Source: Cryoendolithus antarcticus (taxonomy: Eukaryota > Ascomycota > Dothideomycetes > Cladosporiales > Cladosporiaceae). Taken from it: a DNA stretch of 64,000 bases. The translations under genes were made by a program, and so were the position numbers. The stretch spans positions 1-64,000 of the forward strand of contig NAJO01000003.1 of NCBI GenBank assembly GCA_002077065.1, in the 5' to 3' direction. Position 1 is the first letter of the stretch; each line of letters starts with the position of its first letter. Below are positions 11,296-22,100 of the stretch, one piece after another. The notes below the pieces were generated by a model. That model made no database searches and was not told the DNA's origin. It saw nothing but the letters and a program-made list of their open reading frames with translations.

Positions 11296-12449
11296 TCAGT
11301 CATCATCCTCCTCCTCCTCCTCATCCTCATCACTCTTCAAATATCTCCGCCTTGCTTCCTCCTCGCTCTCGAAGCCATCGTCCTGCGACGAACGCAGTGC
11401 CTTGATCCTGTCGGTGGCGCTTGGCAGCTTGGTGATCTTGTGCGAGATCTGGCCGCGACCGATCAATGAGATCACGATCGATGCACCCACCACGAAAGTG
11501 AGTACAAAACGGTATACACCGTACCAGGCGGGTGCCCAGCCGCGCTTGGTGGCGCGAGAATCGGTGTAGTAGAGGAAGTTGAAGAGCAAGAATTGACTGA
11601 TTAGCGCGTACTCAACTGGGAGCAGAATCGTCGGCCAGGCGAGGGCTGCACCTGCAACACCGATCATGTAGCGTGGGTAGCCGTGTGTGCCGCCGTAGCC
11701 GGCCCATTCGAGACCCCAGTGGATGGCACCGAGGAAGGAAATGATCTGGGATGCGCGATCAGTACTCAGTCTTGTACAACGAACGATGACAGAGACTCAC
11801 CGTTGCGCCATATCCAATCTGCAGAGGCTCGAGGACATGCAAGGCAAGCTCAGCAGTTTTGTCTGACATCAGAAGACCAGTTCCAGTCTCGTGGACATGA
11901 TTGATCTCCCACGCGCAGTAGACGGTGCTGAGCGAGGTTGCTACGTAAGGGACAAGACCAGCTAGACCGAGGTAAAAGGCTTGTCTGGGCACTTCGTCAA
12001 GGCTAAAGGTCTCCTTGATCGTTCGCTGCACAGAATGTTAGCATCCGTGGGTACTGCAGCATCTTCTTGTGCAGCCCTACCAGATCATTCTTCACCCCGG
12101 CCATCATGTCCGTGTCCTCTTCCTTCTCTGGAGTCGCGATTTCGCTCATAAGTGGATGAATTGAGGAAGTCGTCGATACAGTCTCTGGGTCCACACGAAG
12201 CTTGTCTTTCGCAATCTGAGCCTCCTTCTTGATGTCAATGTCGGGCAATGCACTCTTCACTTTCTCCGTGATGTTTGATGCCGTGCGAGTCGCAATCAAT
12301 GCCGTGGTCACTTGAGCAAGCTGCGGTCTCCGCGAAGCAGTCCAGATCTGTGACGCGAATTGCTTGCAGAAGGGGTTGTTGGTAGCTCTCAGCGCAGCAT
12401 TGGTGTTGATGGTGCGTAGGACGCTCCGGGGAGCACCGGAGCGGAGCAT
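11296..12449 (-). CDS. DUF3429 / TMEM69-like multi-pass membrane protein, probably mitochondrial
   Basis: Three exons on the minus strand, 12449-12081, 12025-11801 and 11745-11296, separated by two 55-nt introns, give 347 aa. The N-terminus (MLRSGAPRSVLRTINTNAAL) is basic and lacks acidic residues, fitting a mitochondrial presequence. After a charged linker, five or so hydrophobic helices follow. The splice joins give RTIKETFSLDEVPRQAFYLG and then IGYGATIISFLGAIHWGLEW, the conserved core of DUF3429 proteins, ending in a TDRIKAL helix and a run of acidic residues. Family members are related to human TMEM69; their biochemical role is not known. The gene diverges from VPS13 across a 730-bp shared upstream region. 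Confidence 0.85.
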
Positions 12450-13179
12450 TGTGGGCGTCGCAGTTCCCGTGGACGGTATTGGTATACCTAGCGGAGGTTC
12501 TCGAGTATGGTGACCCTGTGAGTGATGGCAATAGAGTGGAAATTGGTGTTGCAGATTCACCAACGCAGCTCTGGTGAGGTCTTGCGAGCTCCCTTCAAAT
12601 GCCCTGCCAAGCCATGGGAGCTCGAGCCTCAATGATATCTGGTTCGCTCACCTTACGCGTTCGAGTCTAACTTCACTCTTATTAACACTACACGTGTGTA
12701 CTCCAGCTTCTCATAGTACAGTGTCACGCGTCAGGTCCTCTCCTTCCACGGCTCACTCTTCCACTCGTGCACATCTCCTGCACACCCTCTTCTCTGTCGC
12801 AGCCGCGGCCTGTAGACAGCTCCAGCCACAAGCAAGGCGACGTCACTTCCTCGTGACGCGGGGCTGCATTTCGTTCTGTTACCTCCATCGTGGCTTGCCT
12901 CTTGTTTACTCTCTACCATCTTGAGATTGTACTGTTCTTTTGCGCGTTTCGAGATACTGATCGTGAAACAGCAAGGAGAGGTCAGTACAGCCTCCTCGAA
13001 ATTTTGCCACCAGCGGGACCACGAGCGTGGCCATCTGCTACGTTACTCGAAATTGAGACGGTAGCCTACGACTTGGCGCGCATGCACAATGATGAGGTGA
13101 TATAACTACCCGAATCCTCTTACAAGCTCGAGGGAGCGACAGAACACAACAGTCCGGGTGACGGCCATCCACCGCCGCC
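12450..13179. promoter_or_regulatory. divergent promoter region between the DUF3429 gene and VPS13
   Basis: The 730 bp between two divergent start codons holds no supported gene. It contains CT-rich stretches around 12730-12800, typical of fungal 5' regions. Regulation could be shared, but no specific site is identifiable. Confidence 0.5.
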
Positions 13180-16100
13180 ATGGTGTTGGAAAGCCTGGTG
13201 GCCAACCTGTTGAACAGGTTCCTGGGCATGTACGTCCGGAACTTCGATCCAAAGCAACTTAATGTTGGGATCTGGTCTGGTGAGGTGAAGCTCACGAACC
13301 TGGAGCTACGGCGAGAAGCGCTGGATCAATTCCATCTACCACTCAACGTGATAGAGGGCCACATAAGTTCCTTGGTCTTGCAGATACCTCTGTCCAATCT
13401 GCGAGGGAAGCCAGTGCGGATCAATATCGAGGACATCTTCCTGCTCGCCGCACCGAAGGAAGATGAGGAGTACAATGTGGAGGAAGAAGAGGACCGCGCG
13501 CACAGTGTCAAAATGGAGAAGCTGGACTCTGTTGAGATGCTGAAGGAGCGCAATACAGAGGGCATGTCAAAGGAGGAGCAGGCGAAAAATCAGTCCTTCA
13601 CCGCTGCCTTGACGACGACTATCATCGACAACGTCCAAATCCAGGTGAAGAATGTGCACATTCGATATGAAGATAGTATCTCCACGCCGGGCCATCCTTT
13701 CGCCGCAGGTCTGACACTCCAGGAGCTGAGCGCTGTGTCGACTGATGAGAATTGGCGGCCAACGTGGATCCAAAGCACGAGTGACACAACACATAAGCTG
13801 GCCACACTTGGCTCGCTGGCACTCTACTGGGACACAGACACAAAGCTGCTCGGCACTGGCACAGGACAACAAGATGCCAAAGCCCAAGGCATCGATCATG
13901 ATGACATCCTGAAGAAGTTCCGCGACATGATTGTCAAGAGTGACGATCCTGGGATCTCCGAGCATCAGTACATTTTGAAGCCAGTCTCTGGACGAGCTGG
14001 CGTCGAAATGGACAAAAGTGGCAAGACGGACCGACCCAAGACCAAAGCTCGATTGCTCTTCAACGAGCTCGGCTTCGTACTGGATGATCAACAGTACCGA
14101 GATGTGCTCATGCTGGTCGATCTCTTCCACTACTTCATTCGACATCAAGAGTACAGAAAGCTCCAGCCGGCCAAGCGACCAAAGGAGGACCCCAAAGCCT
14201 GGCTGCAATTCGCTGGCAAAGCAGTGCTTGACCGTATCCACGATCGCAATAAGCAATGGAGCTGGGCTAACATTGCTAATCGTCGGGATGACCGCAAGCG
14301 TTACATTGAATTGTTCAAGAAGAAAAAGAAGGAGACGCCGCTCACTCCAGAGGAGACAAAAGAGCTAGAGATACTTGAACGCAAACTCTCGTACGAGGAC
14401 CTGCGCTTCTGGCGATCTCTGGCTCGCAATCAGTTGCGCAAAGAGAATGTTGGTGTCAAGAAGGCTCCTGCGAAGTCAACGTGGGGCTCGTACATTTGGG
14501 GAGCCAAGAAGGAAGAAGAAACTTCGGCAGATGACGGTCAGATGACCGAAGAGCAACGGAACGAACTCTACAAAGCCATCGATTTCAGCGAGAAGGAGCA
14601 GCTCGCGGAAGCTGTCGACATGCCAAAGGAAGCGATCAAGTTGCAGGTCGATATGAATCTTAAGACTGGTGGCTTCACACTACGAAGGGACCCTCACGGC
14701 AAGAAAACCGACATCTTACACCTTTCATTCGATGACTTCTCGACAGAGTTTGTGCAACGGACTGACTCGACTCTGGTCGACTTGAGTCTCGGCGGCATGC
14801 GGCTATTTGATGGTAGCACAGAGGGCAATCTGTTTGAACAGATGCTGCGAGTGAAGGACGCGAGCCCAGTACCCAAGGGCAAACGCATCGAGGAGCTCGG
14901 AGATGACGGCAAGCCTAAGAATGACAATACTGACGAAAAGATGGAAGAGTCTGACGAGGACGAGGACATGGACGACGATCCTTTCTTCGCGCTCCAACTC
15001 GAGCAGAACCCGATTGATGGGCATGCGGACACAGCTGTGACGATCAAGCTAAAAGCCATGGAGATCATCTACAACCCGAACTTTGTCGTACAGGTGACGA
15101 AGTTTTTCAAACCTCCAACACAACACATGGAGTCGATCAATGCCCTCATGGAGTCTGCGGGCTCAACAGTCGAGGGTTTGCGGCAGCAGACTCGTGCTGG
15201 CCTCGAGTTCGCACTGACGGAGCATAAGACGGTAGATGTGCAGTTGGACCTGCAAGCTCCATTGATCATCGTCCCCGATTCGGTGATCAAGAAGAGCTCG
15301 ATTTGCCTGATTCTTGACGCAGGTCACATCAGCGTCCGAAGTGACTTGATCGACAAGAAGACGCTGGCCGATATACAGAGCAAGCAGAAGCAACAATACA
15401 CAGACAAGGACTTCAAGCAACTCGAGACCCTCATGTACGATAAATTCCAGGTGAAGCTGCAGGACACTCAGGTACTTATTGGAAATACTGTCGAAGACAC
15501 GCGTAAGACCCTGGAGCCCGACAACGACTCACGCGCGTACCACATTGTCGACCGTATCAATATGGACTTGACTATCGCAGCATGCATCATACCCAAAGCA
15601 GGAGACTTGACTAAATTCAGCATCACGGGTCATCTTCCAGTGCTCCACGCCATGATTTCTGACTCAAAGTATAAGTCGCTGATGAAGCTGCTCGACTTTG
15701 CGATACCGAAGACGGATGACGCTCCGGCTGACGAAACCCGCCCTATATCCCCAGAAGGCCAGCGAACTCGTCCTAGGCAGAAGAGCATCATGGATCAGGG
15801 CGGAAGACCCAGGCAATCTAGCATTTCGTCGACCGATGACGACTCGCTTGAGGCCAGTGAGAAGGCAGGCGAAGTGGCTCGCAAGCGCGATCACGACAAA
15901 GCAGTACAGTCATCGTCTGCGAAGCACGAGGATAAGAGCAAGGGAGAGGTAAACCCCGAACAGCGTAACTTCGAGTTCAAGTTCACGGTCGACAAACTGC
16001 AAGGCTCGCTGTACCGATCCGATCCGAATGGCAAAAAGCCAGATCAGCTTCTGGTCGATCTCATCGCAGAGACTTTCGGCCTCGAGTTCTATCAACGAGC

Positions 16101-19100
16101 ATACGACATGGTTGCTGATGTCAAACTGCGAACGTTCACGGTCGAGGATCATGTTGAGGCATCACCGCAACCGGAGTTCAGAAATCTGATCTCGAGTGAA
16201 GATTCCGATGCTGACAAGATGCAAGACTTGCTCACTGTACACTTCCAGAAGGTCAACAACGATCATCCGGTGTTCAAGACTAAATATGAAGGCATTGCGA
16301 CCAATCTAGACGTTGCGCTATCTACCATCAACCTGCTAGTGACACGCAAGACTTTGCTGACGTTACTGGACTTCGTCATGGTCACTTTCGCTGGCGGTGA
16401 CAACACACAAACAGATGACAGCAAGCCCAAGCAGATCGAGGGTCATGATGAGGCACAATCCGAACCGAAGAAGCCGCAGGACGTGGACAAGATACGCATC
16501 AAGGCGCAGCTCAAGCGCGTGGCCGTGATCCTCAATAACGATGGGATTCGCCTGGCGACACTCAGCTTGAGCTCGGCCGAAGTCGGTGTCTTGCTCATGG
16601 GCAAGTCGATGAGTGTCACCGCGAAGCTCGGGAATCTCGGACTGGTCGACGACATCAACCAGGGTGTGGATGAGAAGTCTGCACTTCGCCAGATCGTGTC
16701 GATACAAGGGGACGATCTCGCCGACTTCCGCTACGAGACTTTCGACGCCGCAGCCAAGGAGTACCCCGGCCACGATACCGCTATCTTCCTCCGAGCTGGT
16801 TCTCTCAAGGTCAACTTCATCACGGAGCCTCTTCGCAAGATCATGGAATTTGGAGTCAAGTTCGGCAAGATGCAGGCCATTTTCAATGCTGCTCGAGATG
16901 CTGCCGCGAACCAGGCGACCAAGGTCCAGGAGTCAGCCAGCAAGATGCACTTCGATATCTTGGTAAAAACACCAATCGTGTCCTTCCCGAGACTGATTGT
17001 GACTGACAGCCCAGAGCGCGACCTGCTCACGGCGTATCTGGGCGAGATCTATGCTAGTAATAAGTTCGTTCCTATCGATGACTCGAAAGACGCCGATACT
17101 GTAAACAAACTGTCCGCTGGGATTCACAACATCCGACTTACATCCAGCTTCCACTACGATGGCGAAAAGTCTGAAGAGCTTGAGCTCATAGACAAAGTTG
17201 ACCTCGACTTTAACATCAGCCAAGCTGACCACAAGATTGGGCGCGAGCAGCCTGACACTGAGATCGAAGGTGCGATGAGCAACATCAACTTGCGCATCAC
17301 GGAGGGGCAATTGAGGTTCATCATGGAGCTCACCCGATCGATACCATCGGCGTTCGCGCTCGAATCGGACGAGGCACTCGAGGAGGAAGTCAAGGAGGAG
17401 ATCCCGAATTCTGTTCTTAAACCTGCAAAGGCAATTGAAGACAAGCCAGCATCGAAGAAGACTGAACCAGAGAAGCCGTCACATCTTGGACCCGAGCTCG
17501 GAACGGATTCCGAGACATGGACGAAGCTGGACTTCATCTTCAAAATCGGCGCTGTGGGATTGGAACTGGTTTCTGGACCAGTAGATGCGCCCATCGGTGA
17601 TCTTGAAGCGGCGAGCTTGTCAAAATTCTCATTGAACGAGACGAGCGTGAAGGTGCGGATGATCAGTGACGGCGCGTTAGAAAGCGAGCTGTTGGTGCAG
17701 TCGTTCACGATCACAGACACGAGAACGACCGAGAAGAACAAGTTCCGCAAGATCATGTCACTCATCAACACGGATGTCAAGCAGCAATTCATGGCCAGCG
17801 TGTCGATCTCGGGTGGGGATGAGAAGACCCTGATTGCTTTGCTCACTGTCGACAGTCCGAGGGTCATATTGGCACTCGACTATCTCTTCGCGGTGCTCAA
17901 TTTCGTCAATAAGGGTCTCGAGCAGGAAGCACCATTGGTCGTCGAAGAGGAGAAAGAGGACAGTACAGAGCCAGAGAGTGACGTTGCTAGCGTGTCAACG
18001 CAAGAGCTTGTCAAACGCAAGACGGAACTGCATGAGGCGAAAGATGACGCCAAACCCACCGATAAGAGCGCTATGAGCATCTCTTACCGAATCAACGTTG
18101 TGGATGCGCAGGTCGTGCTCATTGCAAACCCTGCTATCAGCAACTCTGAGGCAATCGTGCTCGGCACCAAGCAGGTGCTTGTCTCGCAACAGCATGCGAT
18201 GACACTTCAAGTCGACAAAATTGGCATGTTCCTTTGCCGCATGGACCGCGAGAACGACACGAGGCTGCGCATCTTGGACGACTTTAGCATACAGACATCA
18301 CTGGACATGCAGTCGCAAGGCAAGGGATCTTCACTCATGAGCATACATGTTGACATCGAGCCTCTCGTGCTGCGCCTGTCACTCCGAGACATTTTACTTG
18401 CGATGCAGATCGTCAACAGGGCATCAGCCATGTCCTCGAGCAACGACAATAAGAAGCTTCAAGATGAGGGACCGAAGAAGCTGGCACAGATCAAGAGCAC
18501 CTCGACGAAGCCGAAGGATGTGAAGTCAACCAAGATGACTGCTGCCTCAACTTCGAAGGTTCAGGCGAAGACTATCAGTACCGCCAAGACTGGCACGAAG
18601 AAGCCGGAAGACAAGAAGGCTGCTGGCTCGGCCGTGATGAAGCGTGAAGAGATGAAGATCAAGATGGACGGCATCCGCGTGGTGCTCATCGGCGACTTGC
18701 ATGAGCTGCCGATGCTGGACTGGAGCGTGAAGAAGTTCGATGTCGACGTTCGCGACTGGACTGGCAATATGAGCGCGGATACCGGCATCGACATGTTCTT
18801 CAATGTGTATAACTTCTCGAAGTCGGCTTGGGAGCCGTTGATCGAGCCGTGGCAGTTGGGCTTCCACATGACCAAGGAGACAGGCCCGGACAAGCTGGCT
18901 GTTGAGTTGTACTCACGCAAGTCGCTTGAGCTGACTATCACATCTTCCACGATCGCACTGGCATCAAAGTCAGCGCAGTTCCTATCATCGGATGAAGATG
19001 TGCTGTCAAAGCCGCGAGGCAATGATGCTCCATACCGCATTCGCAACTACACGGGCTTCGAGCTAAACGTGTGGAGCAGCGGCGAAGCTGATGAGGATGG

Positions 19101-22100
19101 CCAAGCTGCGAAGCTCGAGGACGGCGAAGAGAAGCCTTGGCGATTCGAGGACCCGACCACCACTCGTGAGACGCTTTCGCCGGAAGGTCAGACTGGTCTC
19201 ATCGGTATCAAGCTCGAGGGCAGTGGCTTCGACAGCATCGATCGCATACCGGTCAATCGCGAGGGCGAATCTCTGTACAATTTGAAGCCGCGCAAGGACA
19301 AGGTCCAGCATCGCATGCTTGTTGAAATCACTCTGGGTGCGGATAATGTCAAGTACATCACCCTGCGCTCGCCGCTGCTTGTAGAGAATCACACTCAGAT
19401 CCCGTTGGAGCTCGGCGTCTATAGTCCAGACGAAGGTCACCTGCTCAAGATCGAGAAGATTGCACCGGGAGAGGCGAGACCGGCACCTGTCGGCGCAGCT
19501 TTCATGCACTCGCTTGTACTCAGACCGGATCAAGGCTTCGGATATACTTGGTCGAACGAGAAGCTGTTCTGGAAAGATCTGTTGAAGAGGCCAATCAGGA
19601 CACTGACTTGCCAGGGCGAGTCCAACGACAGCTCACCGCCGTTCTACTTCCAGATGCAGGCGTCATTTGACAAGAACAACCCCTTGACAGCGTACGTATC
19701 GAGGGTCATTGATGATGGTGCTGAATCTACTGACTTTGATTGTAGAATCTACCCCTACATGCGCATTCGCGTCTCGGCGCCTGTAGAAGTCCAGAATCTG
19801 CTGCCTTACGACTTCAAGTATCGAATCTACGACAAGAACACTAAGAAAGACTGGACCAACTTTCTCCGCAAGGGCGGTGTCAGTCCTGTGCACGTCGTGG
19901 AGCTGTCCCATCTGCTGCTCATGAGCGTCGATATGCAAGACACACCTTTCAAAGCCAGCGAATTCGCCATCATCAACTCGCCCAACAACGAAGACTTCCG
20001 TCGTGAGCGCACAGTGACAGTCAAGGATCAGAGCGGACTTGACCTACGACTGAAGCTGCATTACTACAACATTCCTGAAAGTGGTGGTGCGTTTAAGATC
20101 ACGATCTACGCGCCATATGTCATTCTCAATCGCACTGGCTTGGAGCTAGATGTTAGGAGCAAAGCTTACTTTGGAGGCGCCAAATCAGCCGCCGGTCAGA
20201 CAACGTTCACAGACACTGACACCGATGCTGGCAAGCCAAAGCCGTTCATGTTCTCGTTCCCGAGCGATGATAGGAAGAATCGGGCACTGTTGAAGGTCGG
20301 CGACTCTTCGTGGAGTCAACCTGTGAGCTTCGATGCCATCGGCGCTGCGATAGACGTCAAGCTCCCTGCAGACTCGGGACGATCGGAGATGCACGCTGGA
20401 CTGACTGTTACTGAGGGCGCTGGCAAATACAAATTGACCAAAGTGGTGACAATCACACCGCGTTTCGTGGTGAAGAACAAGCTTAGTGAGGCGATTCAGA
20501 TCCGCGAGCCTGGCTCTTCCGAGGCAACATCACTCAAACCTGGCGAGCTACACCCACTTCGCTTCCTGAAGCAGAGCACAGGCGCTCAGCTCTGTCTTTG
20601 CTACCCTGGAGTGAACAATACTTGGTCGTCTCCGTTCAACATCGACAATACTGGCAGTGTGCACGTCAAGATCGCGAAGGCTGGCGAGCGACAGCAGCTC
20701 GTCCGCATCGAGATCTTGATGGAGGACTCAGCCATCTTCATTCATCTCAGCAAGGAGACAAAGCACTGGCCTTTCTCGATGCGCAATGAGAGTGATCAGG
20801 AGTTTCTGTTCTGGCAAGCAAATCCTAACGTCGACGATGACGAGGAGGACCGGTCGTCGGGCTGGAAGCCAATTCGCTATAGACTGCCAGCACGCAGCAT
20901 CATGCCGTACGCATGGGACTATCCGGCTTCGAAGAACAAGAATCTCATACTCAGTGCGAATGGTAAGGAGCGGCATGTCAAGATCGCTGAGATTGGCAAT
21001 CTGATACCGTTCCGCATCCCGGCGCAGGCGACTGGAGGTCAGCAACGACAGAAGATCATTGATCTGAACGTGATTGCGGATGGACCCACTCAGACGCTTG
21101 TATTCTCGAACTACAAGCCATCCAAAAGCTTGTACAAGCAAAAAGCTGGGTCTGCTAGTGCATCTACAAGCATTGGCTTCGAAGTCAAGGATCAAGATGA
21201 TGATGTGACGATGAAGGCTGGTATCCGCTTCGCTGGTATAGGCATCTCGCTTGTCAACTCCCAGCTACGTGAGCTGGTCTACGTCACCTGGAGGGACATT
21301 GAGCTGAAATACACCGACTCGCCACTGTATCAGACCGTGGCCTTGACGGTTAAATGGATACAGATCGACAATCAGCTCTATGGCGGCATTTTCCCACTCA
21401 TCTTCTACCCCAGTGTGGTGCCGAAGACCGGTAAGGAGATGGAGGCGCATCCGATCTTCAGATCCGCGATCACTCGGGTGAAGGACGACTCATACGGTGT
21501 ACTGTATATCAAGTACTTTACCTTCCTCATGCAGCAGATGACTATTGAGATCGACGAGGACTTCATCTTTGCTATGCTGGACTTCACGAAAGTTCCTGGA
21601 GCTTCTTGGTCTGAGGAGAAGGAGGGGCAGCTTGTGCCCGAGACGCTGGATGTACCAGAGCCTCAGCAAGAGCAGTCTGGACAAGACATCTACTTCGAAT
21701 TACTGCACCTGCAACCCATGCAGTTCGACTTGTCCTTCGTGCGTACAGAGCGTATCAACGCCGAAGATACTGGCAGCTCATCGACCAACCCTTTTATGTT
21801 TGCGGTCAATGTCCTGACCATGTCGATCGGCAATGTCAACGATGCACCAATCCGCTACAACGCTCTAATGCTCGAGAACGCACGGGTTTCCGTAAATGCA
21901 CTGATCAGTAATATCAAGAGCCACTATGTGCAAGAGTCGCTACGACAAGTGCACATTGTCATTGGGTCCGCCGACTTCCTCGGCAACCCGGTAGGTCTGT
22001 TCAACAACATCAGCTCTGGCGTCGCAGATATCTTCTATGAACCATACCAGGGACTGGTCACAGATCGGCCACAAGATCTCGGCGTCGGCATCGCGAAAGG

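Noticed and set aside
13567..14256. 229-codon minus-strand frame within VPS13
   Set aside because: Antisense shadow of a strongly conserved VPS13 segment; no family features of its own.
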